From GCA-2708415 sp964351905 (GTDB lineage: Bacteria > Pseudomonadota > Alphaproteobacteria > Micavibrionales > Micavibrionaceae): 17,692 nucleotides of DNA. The notes below the pieces were generated by a model that was not told where the DNA came from, did not search any database, and worked only from the letters and a program-made list of their open reading frames with translations. The translations under genes and the position numbers were made by a program. The stretch lies in assembly GCA_964351905.1 (NCBI GenBank), contig CAYGPG010000033.1, positions 1-17,692 on the forward strand. Direction: 5' to 3'. How positions within the stretch are numbered: position 1 is the stretch's first letter; each line of letters starts with the position of its first letter. Shown here in pieces: positions 1 to 8,073 of this stretch.

Positions 1-1419
1 CCGAAATTCTCATCTCAAACAAAAGATAAGCTTGTATCGTCGGAAGTTCGTCCTGTGGTTGAAGCGGCCATGGCGGAATGCTTTGGAACATGGTTGGAAG
101 AAAATCCTGCCGATGCAAAAGTTATTATTGGCAAAATTGTTGAAGCCGCAAGTGCGCGTGAAGCCGCACGTAAGGCACGTGATCTAACCCGTCGTAAAGG
201 TGTGATGGATATTTCAAATCTGCCGGGTAAATTGGCAGACTGCCAATCCAAAGACCCTGTTGATTCAGAAATCTTCATCGTTGAGGGGGATTCCGCTGGT
301 GGTTCTGCTAAGCAAGCACGTAGTCGTAAAACCCAAGCTATCCTACCGCTTCGTGGTAAAATTTTGAACACAGAACGGGCGCGTTTTGATAAAATGCTTG
401 GCTCCGAACAGGTGGGAACGTTGATTACCGCACTCGGCACGGGTATTGGGCCAGAAGAATTTTCAATTGATAAAATTCGCTACCATAAAATTGTTATCAT
501 GACCGATGCGGACGTGGATGGATCGCATATTCGTACATTGCTTTTGACGTTTTTCTTTCGCTATATGCCTGAGGTGATTGAAAAAGGGTATCTCTATATC
601 GCGCAACCACCGCTTTATAAAGTGAAACGTGGCGCGGGTGGGGAGCGTTACCTCAAAGATGATTATGAGATGGAGCAATTCCTAATTGAATCTGCGTTGG
701 GTGATATGAAACTTCGTGCGGCGGATGGTTCTGAACGTGCGGGCAATGATTTGCGTGATTTGTTAGAACAATTGAGCCCACTACGTTCGCGCATTACTTC
801 GTTAACCCGTAAAACGGCGAACCGTGATGTGATTGAACAGGCGGCTATTATTGGTGCGTTTGATCCTATTGTACTTGATGATAATGTGGCAGGTGAAAAG
901 GCGGCTGAATTTTTAGCTGAACGCATGAACGGTCTTGCCATGAAGAATGAGAAAACATGGAAAGGCGAATTTACGCCAGTGGGCGGCTATGTCCTGACCC
1001 GTATGGTGCGCGGTGTGCAAGAACAATTGCGTATTTCCGCGGATCAAATCCGTTCTGCCGATGCAAAGGCCCTAAATAAAGCGCGTAAAATCATGGAAGA
1101 AAACTTCTTTGGTTTGGCTGAGATCATTGTGGGCGATAAAGTGGGGGCACGTGTGTCTGGCCCCGTTGGGTTCTTTAACAGCGTGATGGAGCTTGGTAAA
1201 AAAGGTCTGCAAATGCAGCGCTATAAAGGTTTGGGTGAAATGAACCCTGAACAATTGTGGGAAACCACGCTCGACCCTGAGGCACGTATTTTACTGCAAG
1301 TCCATGTCAAAGACGCCGAAAAAGCCTCCGAGCTTTTTTCAACCCTCATGGGCGATGTGGTTGAACCCCGCAGAGATTTCATCCAAGATAACGCGCTTAA
1401 AGCGGCAGTGGATGCTTAA
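1..1419 (+). CDS. gyrB: DNA gyrase subunit B, 3' part (5' end outside window)
   Basis: The frame is open from base 1 and encodes the last 472 residues of GyrB, the ATPase subunit of DNA gyrase, which introduces negative supercoils as an A2B2 complex with GyrA. Visible parts: the end of the transducer domain, the Toprim motif EGDSAGGSA (bases 283-309) with its catalytic Glu, the metal-binding TDADVDGSHIR (502-534), the long insert typical of Gram-negative GyrB between the Toprim core and the tail, and the C-terminal signature QRYKGLGEMNPEQLW (about 1216-1260) that contacts GyrA. The ending VEPRRDFIQDNALKA is typical GyrB and argues against ParE. The N-terminal GHKL ATPase domain lies beyond the left edge. 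The next gene starts 2 nt after the stop. Confidence 0.97.
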   Translation, partial: PKFSSQTKDKLVSSEVRPVVEAAMAECFGTWLEENPADAKVIIGKIVEAASAREAARKARDLTRRKGVMDISNLPGKLADCQSKDPVDSEIFIVEGDSAGGSAKQARSRKTQAILPLRGKILNTERARFDKMLGSEQVGTLITALGTGIGPEEFSIDKIRYHKIVIMTDADVDGSHIRTLLLTFFFRYMPEVIEKGYLYIAQPPLYKVKRGAGGERYLKDDYEMEQFLIESALGDMKLRAADGSERAGNDLRDLLEQLSPLRSRITSLTRKTANRDVIEQAAIIGAFDPIVLDDNVAGEKAAEFLAERMNGLAMKNEKTWKGEFTPVGGYVLTRMVRGVQEQLRISADQIRSADAKALNKARKIMEENFFGLAEIIVGDKVGARVSGPVGFFNSVMELGKKGLQMQRYKGLGEMNPEQLWETTLDPEARILLQVHVKDAEKASELFSTLMGDVVEPRRDFIQDNALKAAVDA

Positions 1420-1421
1420 TA

Positions 1422-1901
1422 ATGTCTTTTCAGATAGTGAATTTAAAAGACTATCCAAAGCTTTTAAAAGTTAGGGCAGCTTGGTCATTTTCGGAATGGG
1501 GATGTTTGGAAGAAGAGGCTACACTTGAAAAATATATAGAATATTCTCAAGACGTAGAAACATCAAAACCTCTTCCTCAATGTTGGTTTGCCATTTCGTC
1601 GCCTGAAGGGAAACCTATGGGAATGATTTCTTTGAAAGAAACAGAGCATCCAGATAGGCAAGATATTTCTCCATGGTTAGGTGGCTTATATGTTCACCCT
1701 GCCTTTAGAGGTAAAGGTATTGCTCAAAATTTATGTAGATTTTTAGAAGAAGAAGCGAATAAATATGATTACAGTAAAATATATTTACAAACCCTTGCCC
1801 CAAATTTTTATATGAAAATGGGTTGGGTAAGCATTGGTACGGTGAGAGATATGTCTGGACTACACCCTGAAGGTGAAACTTTAATGGTAAAAAACTTATA
1901 A
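1422..1901 (+). CDS. GNAT-family N-acetyltransferase
   Basis: A 159-residue single-domain protein with the acetyl-CoA binding signature of the GNAT fold: LYVHPAFRGKGIAQNLC (residues about 89-105), in which RGKGIA is the pyrophosphate-binding Q/RxxGxG/A loop. A later FYMKMGWVSIG segment matches motif B, where many GNAT proteins have a Y/F-GF element. It would transfer an acetyl group to an amine; the substrate cannot be read from sequence. The gene begins 2 nt after gyrB and its stop overlaps the next start (TAATG), so it is probably co-transcribed. Its codons are visibly more AT-rich than gyrB, which may point to later acquisition. Free-standing acetyltransferase is the safest call. Confidence 0.85.
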   Translation: MSFQIVNLKDYPKLLKVRAAWSFSEWGCLEEEATLEKYIEYSQDVETSKPLPQCWFAISSPEGKPMGMISLKETEHPDRQDISPWLGGLYVHPAFRGKGIAQNLCRFLEEEANKYDYSKIYLQTLAPNFYMKMGWVSIGTVRDMSGLHPEGETLMVKNL

Positions 1902-2293
1902 TGATTAGACTTTTAACTACTACATTCTTTTTTTCTTTGTTAGCTATCAATGCTGCAACAGCGCAGAAACTATCTGACGCACAGATATGCCGTGCGGCGA
2001 TGTCGACTATTATGGATCAGAAATTGGAAGATGTGGAATTCAAGCGTGAAGTGAAGCAGGTTAAATATATTAATATTCCACCTTCTAAAGATAACTCCAC
2101 GTTTAAATTTAAATGCACGGTGACGGGTAATAAAATTCAGTGGGCGTCCGAATTTGGAACGTGGCGGGACACTGACCTAGATTCCAAAGTATCTTATGAC
2201 ATCAAAGAAGGCTTTCTTTTTGTCCGCGAAAAATATAATAGTGGATACACTTTTAATAAACGATTTAATCTAAATGACTTCGATAGCGAATAA
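1901..2293 (+). CDS. Small exported protein of unknown function
   Basis: A 130-residue protein. Residues 1-22 form a Sec signal peptide: positive Arg3, a hydrophobic core LLTTTFFFSLLAI, and an AxA-type site (ATA, then QKLS). The mature part has two cysteines (in DAQICRAA and FKFKCTVTG) that could form a disulfide, and a beta-rich C-terminal half with aromatic and charged alternation (WASEFGTWRD, FLFVREKYN). I recall similar small periplasmic proteins in Proteobacteria but no assigned function. Its ATG overlaps the acetyltransferase stop by one base and its end overlaps the start of argS by 20 nt, so translation of the cluster is probably coupled. Confidence 0.75.
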   Translation: MIRLLTTTFFFSLLAINAATAQKLSDAQICRAAMSTIMDQKLEDVEFKREVKQVKYINIPPSKDNSTFKFKCTVTGNKIQWASEFGTWRDTDLDSKVSYDIKEGFLFVREKYNSGYTFNKRFNLNDFDSE

Positions 2294-4103
2294 ATTATCT
2301 AATATTGTCGGCGCGGCCTTTGAAAAAGAAGGCTTATCGAACGATTTAGGCGCGGTGCGCGTGTCTGACCGCCCTGATTTGGCGCAATTTCAATGTAATG
2401 GCGCGATGGCGGCAGCCAAACAGGCGCGCAAAAATCCACGTGAAGTCGCGCAGGCGATTATTAATCATTTAGCTATCTGTTCTTGTCATCCAGAGCAAAG
2501 CGAAGGATCTCAAAAAAATGAACCAGATTCTTCGTCGCAGGCTTCTCAGAATGACAATATTGTTTTTTCTAAATTAGAAATCGCAGGGCCTGGATTTATT
2601 AATTTAAATGTGACGGATGCATTCATTCAAGATCATCTTACAGGCTTAGAAAATTTTGGTGTTGAGCCTACGCAAGAAGATAAAAATATTATCCTTGATT
2701 ATGGCGGGCCAAATATTGCCAAGGCCATGCATGTGGGACATTTACGCGCGGCGATTATTGGGGATGCGGTACGTCGTATGATGACATTTGCGGGTTATAA
2801 AACGCTAGGTGATGTGCATATGGGTGATTGGGGCACACATATGGGGATGCTGATCGGCGATTACGTGCGCGAAGACGAACAGGATTTAGTTTTAAAGACG
2901 GATACGAATAACGCCGAGCAAGTTCAAACATTAATGGATGATTTTGCGGCGCGATATCCAAAGGCATCAGGCGCGGCCAAAGAAGACGAAGGGCTTATGC
3001 AAGAAGCCCGTGATATTACGTTTAAATTACAGAGCAAGGAAGAGCCTTATTATTCAATTTGGCAGAAAATCCGTGAGATTTCTGTTGAAGGGATGAAGCA
3101 AACATATGCGAAACTTGGCGTTCACTTTGACCTTTGGAAAGGCGAAGCCGATGTCCATGATTATATCGATCCAATGGTGGAGGAAATGCGCGCGCAAGGA
3201 TTCGCTGTTGAGAGTAATGGTGCGACCGTTGTTTTTGTTGAAGAAGAAAACGATAAAAAAGAATTGCCACCGTTGATTTTAAAAAAATCTGATGGGGCGG
3301 TCATGTACGGCACAACTGATTGTGCAACGATTGTGGAGCGTATGAATCTCTATGATCCTGCGCGTATGGTTTATATCGTGGATCAACGCCAGTCTTTGCA
3401 TTTTGAGCAAGTTTTTCGTGCTGTCCGCAAAACGGGTATTGTTTCTGATGATGTTGAATTGACGCACGCAGGGTTTGGTACGATGAACGGCACGGATGGA
3501 AAGCCGTTTAAAACCCGTGCGGGTGGTGTCATGAAGTTAGAAGATTTGATTTCGATGGCCAAAGAAAAAGCACAAGCGCGCTTGGCCGAGGCAAATCTAG
3601 CCGAAGATATTAATGATGAAGAGCGCGCCGATATCACAGATAAAGTTGCGATTGCGGCGATTAAATTTGCGGACTTACAAAACCAACGCCAAGCCGATTA
3701 TGTTTTTGATTTGGATCGCTTGACGTCTTTTGAAGGTAAAACAGGACCTTATGTTTTATATCAAGCGGTGCGGATCAAATCTTTGCTCGCCAAGGCAACC
3801 GCGCAAGAATTTGATATAGATGGTGCGCTTATGATTGATGATAAAGACCGCGGTCTGGCCTTGCTTTTGGCGGAATTTCCAGATATTCTTGATCTTTCTA
3901 TCCGTGGTTATGCGCCGCATGTGTTGTGTGAATATATTTATAAATTGGCGCAAGCATTTAGCTCTTTCTATGGTAACTGCCATATTTTATCTGAAGAAGA
4001 TGAAGCATTACGAACAAGTCGTTTAAGTCTTTGTGCAAAAACAGCAGAACAATTGGAAACTTGTTTGGGTATTTTAGGGATACACGTTCCAAAACGGATG
4101 TAA
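2274..4103 (+). CDS. argS: Arginyl-tRNA synthetase with an in-frame palindromic-element insert
   Basis: Class Ia synthetase that charges tRNA-Arg with arginine in the cytosol. Seen: the N-terminal additional domain with the family signature DRPDLAQFQCNGAMAAAK (residues 32-49), the HIGH motif as HVGH (153-156) in GPNIAKAMHVGHLRAA, the degenerate ArgS KMSK region KPFKTRAGG around residue 410, and a C-terminal anticodon-binding DALR domain ending HVPKRM. At 609 residues it is somewhat longer than common homologues, explained by about 24 extra residues (about 71-94, CHPEQSEGSQ onward) encoded by a palindromic repeat. The chosen start gives the usual N-terminus (SNIVGAAFEKEGL) but has no clear Shine-Dalgarno and overlaps the previous gene by 20 nt, so translational coupling is likely. 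Confidence 0.96.
   Translation: MTSIANKLSNIVGAAFEKEGLSNDLGAVRVSDRPDLAQFQCNGAMAAAKQARKNPREVAQAIINHLAICSCHPEQSEGSQKNEPDSSSQASQNDNIVFSKLEIAGPGFINLNVTDAFIQDHLTGLENFGVEPTQEDKNIILDYGGPNIAKAMHVGHLRAAIIGDAVRRMMTFAGYKTLGDVHMGDWGTHMGMLIGDYVREDEQDLVLKTDTNNAEQVQTLMDDFAARYPKASGAAKEDEGLMQEARDITFKLQSKEEPYYSIWQKIREISVEGMKQTYAKLGVHFDLWKGEADVHDYIDPMVEEMRAQGFAVESNGATVVFVEEENDKKELPPLILKKSDGAVMYGTTDCATIVERMNLYDPARMVYIVDQRQSLHFEQVFRAVRKTGIVSDDVELTHAGFGTMNGTDGKPFKTRAGGVMKLEDLISMAKEKAQARLAEANLAEDINDEERADITDKVAIAAIKFADLQNQRQADYVFDLDRLTSFEGKTGPYVLYQAVRIKSLLAKATAQEFDIDGALMIDDKDRGLALLLAEFPDILDLSIRGYAPHVLCEYIYKLAQAFSSFYGNCHILSEEDEALRTSRLSLCAKTAEQLETCLGILGIHVPKRM
2484..2556. repeat. Palindromic element inserted within argS
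   Basis: An imperfect inverted repeat: the left arm opens TGTCATCCAGAGCAAAGCGA and continues to GGATCT; the right arm, read on the other strand, opens TGTCATTCTGAGAAGCCTGC and continues CGAAGAATCT. This matches the dispersed intergenic repeat of the form TGTCATCCTGAGCGAAGCGA that I recall from many bacterial genomes. Here it lies wholly inside argS, keeps the frame open, and encodes a hydrophilic Ser/Gln/Glu/Asn-rich stretch at a point where ArgS homologues usually run straight from a helix into the IAGPGFIN strand. The layout parallels the Rickettsia palindromic elements. Confidence 0.8.
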
Positions 4104-4114
4104 AGTTCAATAAA

Positions 4115-4182
4115 CGTCATTACAAGGCTTGTCCTTGTAATCTATCTCTAGAAAGATTGCAGGAATAAATCCTGCAATGACG
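4115..4182. repeat. Two-hairpin palindromic repeat (REP-like) between argS and the RAYT gene
   Basis: The outer ends pair (CGTCATT at 4115-4121 with AATGACG at 4176-4182). Inside are two perfect hairpins: TTACAAGG / CCTTGTAA (4120-4127 and 4133-4140, 5-nt loop) and ATTGCAGGA / TCCTGCAAT (4156-4164 and 4170-4178, 5-nt loop). AATCT and AGATT flank the central spacer. It resembles the CGTCATTGCGAG-type dispersed repeat known from many alphaproteobacterial intergenic regions. It lies between convergent argS and the RAYT gene, 8 nt from the latter's stop, and could also act as a transcription barrier for both, though there is no T-run. Confidence 0.75.
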
Positions 4183-4190
4183 ATAGCGTT

Positions 4191-4862
4191 TTAGGCCGCT
4201 TTTTTCTTTACGGGTTTACGGCCCCGTTTTTTAGGGCGAACTGTGCGCCCAATTTGCGCTTCGATATTATCAAGAAATAAATCAGACCCGCGCGGGCGGC
4301 CTGTTTGGAGGTGAAGTTGAATAGTATTCATCTCTTTTGGATCCATCGGGCGAGCCAGATAATCTTCCCAATTTTGCGCCGCATGAAAAGAACGAAACGG
4401 TTTTAAAAAATTGTTTTCAATGACTTTGATGCGGCTTTTGGCGCTGCTCCATAGGTAGTTTTCAGGCTTGGGCGCAATTTTCATTGTTACGGGGAGTGTT
4501 TCAATAAAGCGGGCGGAGCGTAGCGTGTGTTGTTCATCCATTGCGAAGGAAAAGAAGCGATCTTGGAACAAGTGACCACGCCAATTTTCGCGTGTGTTAA
4601 TATGGTTGGTGTAGCGACGATGTGTTTCGCCAATGGCACGTGCCATAAGCTCAGCCTCTGTCGGCTCAGCAATAAGGTGAATTTGGTTGGGGAGCAAGCA
4701 ATAGCTGTAGAGAGAGACTTTAAAACGCTCACATTGTTCGGTTAGGATATCTAAATAGGTGCGGTAATCCTCTTTTTGAAGAAAGATATTATCCCCGCGG
4801 TTTCCCCGTTGGGTAATGTGATGGAGAGTGTTTGATAAGACGATGCGTGCCTGACGTGCCAT
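4191..4862 (-). CDS. REP-associated tyrosine transposase (RAYT), probably catalytically inactive
   Basis: A 223-residue Y1/IS200-like protein of the RAYT family, single-strand DNA enzymes that recognise REP palindromes. Family landmarks: MARQARIV start, HHITQRGNRGDNIF (14-27), the HUH region LLPNQIHLI (56-64), GETHRRYTNHIN (78-89), WRGHLFQDRFFS (94-105), ENYLWSSA (134-141), and a basic tail GRPRGSD...KKRGRKPVKKKAA that probably binds DNA. Two catalytic positions differ from the usual form: the first His of HUH is Gln60 (CAA, 4683-4685) and the nucleophilic Tyr of the usual RYVELNPV is Phe119 (TTT, 4506-4508). The frame is intact, so it may be a domesticated REP-binding protein or a recent decay product. 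REP-like palindromes flank it. Confidence 0.88.
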   Translation of the reverse strand: MARQARIVLSNTLHHITQRGNRGDNIFLQKEDYRTYLDILTEQCERFKVSLYSYCLLPNQIHLIAEPTEAELMARAIGETHRRYTNHINTRENWRGHLFQDRFFSFAMDEQHTLRSARFIETLPVTMKIAPKPENYLWSSAKSRIKVIENNFLKPFRSFHAAQNWEDYLARPMDPKEMNTIQLHLQTGRPRGSDLFLDNIEAQIGRTVRPKKRGRKPVKKKAA

Positions 4863-4891
4863 TTAGCCATTCTCATTTGAATTTTCGCTGC

Positions 4892-5040
4892 GTTATTTCG
4901 TCATTCATGTATGAATTAATACATTTCATTCCTTATGCCTTGTGAAAAATCAAAGCAGAACGCCTAAACACTATTACGAAGTGATTTGCAGAATCTGTCA
5001 AGTATGGTGTCCCCGTTTATTAAGAGAGCTTATTAACGGG
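4892..5040. repeat. Palindrome-rich RAYT upstream region
   Basis: Non-coding stretch upstream of the RAYT gene. It contains ATGTAT/ATACAT (4908-4925 region) around a short loop, the motif AGTATGGTGTCCCC (5001-5014) that I recall beside RAYT-type transposase genes in several Proteobacteria, and CCCGTT (5012-5017) facing AACGGG (5035-5040), which forms a hairpin spanning the stop codon of the prepilin-like gene. The boundaries are approximate, and the link to the RAYT gene is inference. Confidence 0.4.
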
Positions 5041-5734
5041 CAAGAAGGACGTAATAAAAATACAACCCTGCCGGCGTGTTATTCCCGTCTAAGCAGGCTG
5101 ACGGAACATTACGATAAGTTGTGGTGGCGTTGCCTAATTGGCCTGTATTTGTATAAGTTCCAGTAAATTTCGTACCGTACCCTGTCATGGATTCCGCTGT
5201 GGCTATTGGCGTTCCAAGTAAATTGTTAATTGCACCACATATGTTAATATTAAGCGGGCCAAGAAATAAGGATAGTTCGGTGCAAGAGTTTTGATTACAG
5301 GCGTTTGTCGCGGAATCTGTTCCAACATTGACAACCGCTAACGATGGCGAAATTAACCAATCTGAATTGTCTGTGGTGGTATTACTTTGGGAAGAAAAAG
5401 AAATTTTACCGCCATCATTATCAAAAATATGGCAGGAGTTATCAATAGGTGAGTTAGGATTTGAATATCCACTGACGACTGCATTTTCAAAACTTATTTC
5501 TGTCTCGCTACATCCATTACGGCGTACGCGGTCAACGGCGCCTTCGACGAGGCGGGCGTAGTTTAGGATTTCTTGTGCAGCAATTTTGGCTTCTTGTTTA
5601 CTTAAGTTACTAGTGCCTTGTGACCCACTTTTTGAAAAAGTGAATATGAGAGCGCCAAATAAGATCACGGCAGCAAGAATAATTACAAATACATTCCCAG
5701 ATTGTGATTTATCGTTAGAGTTATTCAGCGGCAT
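5033..5734 (-). CDS. Prepilin-like single-pass protein with six cysteines, coupled to dotL
   Basis: A 233-residue protein. After a short polar N-terminus (1-10) comes QSGNVFVIILAAVILFGALIFTF, a hydrophobic helix at about 14-33 preceded by Gly13, recalling a type IV prepilin (G then a hydrophobic helix) but without the usual Glu at mature position 5. Residues 43-70 look helical, as in the pilin alpha1 extension; the rest is Ser/Thr/Asn-rich and likely extracytoplasmic, with Cys75, 101, 146, 151, 166 and 214 available for disulfides. Its start lies inside the end of dotL (14-nt overlap) with a GAAGG ribosome site 8 nt upstream, so it is translationally coupled. No Dot/Icm protein I know matches; a pseudopilin-like accessory of the secretion system is inference. 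Confidence 0.7.
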   Translation of the reverse strand: MPLNNSNDKSQSGNVFVIILAAVILFGALIFTFSKSGSQGTSNLSKQEAKIAAQEILNYARLVEGAVDRVRRNGCSETEISFENAVVSGYSNPNSPIDNSCHIFDNDGGKISFSSQSNTTTDNSDWLISPSLAVVNVGTDSATNACNQNSCTELSLFLGPLNINICGAINNLLGTPIATAESMTGYGTKFTGTYTNTGQLGNATTTYRNVPSACLDGNNTPAGLYFYYVLLAR

Positions 5735-8039
5735 CTGGTGTACCTTCTGATTTTATTAGTGATTTTCTCAATGATTTACCCGCATCGCTTAAAATTTCCT
5801 CTGCCTTATTTCCTAGTTTTTTACTGATCACTTCGACCTTGGAAACAACAGTTTGAGGTTCTTCTGGTTTATTAAGGTCTGTAAAGCTAACAGGCTCCAC
5901 TGTCTGTTGTGCAGCAGGCTCTTCTTGTTTTTGCTTAACGACAGAAGGAGCTATTGTTGCGGGCTGGGCTTTTTCTTTAGTCTCTTGCGGCGCTACTGCC
6001 ACAGGAGTTTCAGGGGCCTGTGTGGGATTAGATAATGCCCGTATCGCTTCTTGGGCTTCAACAGGAAATAGTTTTGCGTGTAGGTCACATAGCGCAATAA
6101 TGCCGTGGTCTATCGGATCATCATACGCTTTTGCGCCCATGACGTAGCCCTCTTGAATGGCTTGCACTTCTTCAGGTGTTTCTACATTCACGTCTGCCTT
6201 TTGCGCCGTCCAATCTTTGCTGCATAAGAGATCACGCAGTTTGGTAATCTGGGCGGCGTGTTTAACCAGCGTCTCGTCAGGCTCTGGCAATGCTAAATAG
6301 CGAGTCACGCGCATGGCTTTGGCATGACCAGGGTTGGAATAGAAGATGTTGGCATCTAAAACATCCATGGCGAAGGAGATAATAGCTTCACCTTCTTTCA
6401 TATCTTTTAAGTCATCGTAATCTGCACGTGTTCCTGTTTCGATGCTGGCTTGTTTTGTATCTGAATAAGATCCTGTAGACATACCGCCAGATAATTGAAG
6501 GCTCGAAACTTTCGCAATATAATCTTTACCAATATGATTTTCGAAAAATTCACGTGTTTGGGTTGGGTCTTGAAGTTTACCAAATATTTTAATGTTACAG
6601 TTTGCGGTAATGGAACGTGCTTCTTCCTTCACACGTTTTTCCATCGCCTGTAAATCTTGTGCAGAGAAAACAAGACAGAAACCTAAGGAACGTGCCTGTG
6701 CAGCCATAACGGCCATACCTTGTGCGGTATAGTAACCAACTTCGTCGAAAACGGTCATGAAGGGCGTTGAGGAATGCGTTGGCTTATTCTCAATAACGGT
6801 AGAGCTTTCGCCTTCTAAAGTCGAACCCAAAGTAGAGCCCATCATTCCTTTAAGCGTGGCCGCAATAATTTTACCGAGGTTTGCCGTCTCGTCTCCTGAT
6901 TTTTCAAGAGCTGGGATAAGAACAATCAGAATACGACGGTTCAAAACCACATCGACCATGTCGACATCTGCGGCTTGTGTATCAAAAATATAACCATAAT
7001 CATCACCAAGTGACTGCAACGCACGAGTAAATTGCATCGTCAAATAACCATGCTGTTGGCGAACGGTTGTTGTATCTACCATGGGTTGATCTGGTCCCAT
7101 TGGCTTCTCTTTACCCTCATCATCAAACGCATCTGCAACATAACCAGGAAGCGTGTCCAAATAACCAATCAAACCTTCGCGAATTTTCTCTGGTAACATC
7201 TCATCGCGCGAAAGTTTAATGATGAAGTTTAAATTCAAATAATTTCGAATGGTGTTAACTGAAAGCGGAAAGTCTTGCTTGTCACGCTTCCATGTTAAGG
7301 CAGGCATAAGAGAGCTAAGCAATGACACAGCACGCTCTTTCCACATTGCGTTATCGCCCTCTGCTTCAGGCATAAGAGAGATAAGCATTTGCGTAAGGTA
7401 AGAGGCAGAACCACTAGAAAACGGGTTCATAGTGTTAGATGGCGCGCGCTCGTCTGAGTTCCCTGTCATGTAGTTTAATACAAGTAGATCATCATCGCGA
7501 CCAAAACGACGACATAGCGCAGAAAGCGAGGACCATAAATCTGTATCTGCCTTACCATCAATGAAAACAAAACCTGATCCCCATGTTAGGGCGTTTGTAA
7601 CAAAGGACGTTAAACCAACTGTTTTACCAGATCCTGTTGTACCAAGGTATAAGATGTGGGTTCTAGCGTCAGAGTTACTATACCAGATTTGCTGCTTCGT
7701 TTTTTTTTCGTTTCCTACAAAAAAAATACCCTCGGCTTGTCCACTCTTTCCAGGGGTCATATTGTTTGTGTCTAAATATTTTGCGCCTAAGGGCATTTTA
7801 CCCGGTAGTTTTCTATCACGCGTATAAAGCCACCAGAAAAACAAACAGGCAAAAATCAAAATAAGGTCTGCAAATATGAAGAGGGTCGGTACCACAAACA
7901 TACAAGCAGCAAAAGTAAATAAAATCGTAAAGGAATAAGTTGGACGCTGAATAGCATCGCCCATGCGAACATATAAAGGGCGGATATCACGAACAATCGC
8001 CGCCTTACCATATCCAAATCGTTTCCTATCGAGTGCCAT
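5721..8039 (-). CDS. dotL: DotL/IcmO/TrbC-type coupling ATPase (T4CP) of a type IVB secretion system
   Basis: A 772-residue inner-membrane coupling protein. An N-terminal membrane region with two probable helices (about 38-71) is followed by a VirD4/TraD-like ATPase domain: Walker A GTTGSGKT (133-140), FVFIDGKAD (157-165), Walker B FMTVFDE (427-433), and the arginine-bearing MAAQARSLGFCLVFSAQD (445-462). The C-terminal extension after about residue 590 ends in a Pro/Gln/Glu-rich linker (about 674-735) and a basic tail; in Legionella DotL this part recruits DotN, IcmS/IcmW and LvgA to select effectors. Length matches DotL (about 780). It follows dotM and one small gene, as icmP-icmO do in Legionella and trbA-trbB-trbC in IncI plasmids. 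TrbC-like plasmid origin is the alternative. Confidence 0.9.
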   Translation of the reverse strand: MALDRKRFGYGKAAIVRDIRPLYVRMGDAIQRPTYSFTILFTFAACMFVVPTLFIFADLILIFACLFFWWLYTRDRKLPGKMPLGAKYLDTNNMTPGKSGQAEGIFFVGNEKKTKQQIWYSNSDARTHILYLGTTGSGKTVGLTSFVTNALTWGSGFVFIDGKADTDLWSSLSALCRRFGRDDDLLVLNYMTGNSDERAPSNTMNPFSSGSASYLTQMLISLMPEAEGDNAMWKERAVSLLSSLMPALTWKRDKQDFPLSVNTIRNYLNLNFIIKLSRDEMLPEKIREGLIGYLDTLPGYVADAFDDEGKEKPMGPDQPMVDTTTVRQQHGYLTMQFTRALQSLGDDYGYIFDTQAADVDMVDVVLNRRILIVLIPALEKSGDETANLGKIIAATLKGMMGSTLGSTLEGESSTVIENKPTHSSTPFMTVFDEVGYYTAQGMAVMAAQARSLGFCLVFSAQDLQAMEKRVKEEARSITANCNIKIFGKLQDPTQTREFFENHIGKDYIAKVSSLQLSGGMSTGSYSDTKQASIETGTRADYDDLKDMKEGEAIISFAMDVLDANIFYSNPGHAKAMRVTRYLALPEPDETLVKHAAQITKLRDLLCSKDWTAQKADVNVETPEEVQAIQEGYVMGAKAYDDPIDHGIIALCDLHAKLFPVEAQEAIRALSNPTQAPETPVAVAPQETKEKAQPATIAPSVVKQKQEEPAAQQTVEPVSFTDLNKPEEPQTVVSKVEVISKKLGNKAEEILSDAGKSLRKSLIKSEGTPDAAE

Positions 8040-8073
8040 TTATACGTTTAACCTTTTACTTTTAATATTTATC

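Noticed and set aside
4115..4182. CRISPR-like or phage attachment reading of the double palindrome
   Set aside because: Only one unit with no repeated spacers, and the outer ends are inverted, not direct; a REP-type element explains it better.
4942..5166. Open frame on + strand starting with GTG, 74 residues
   Set aside because: Overlaps the coupled prepilin-like gene and the palindromic RAYT upstream region; no ribosome site and no protein-like motif.
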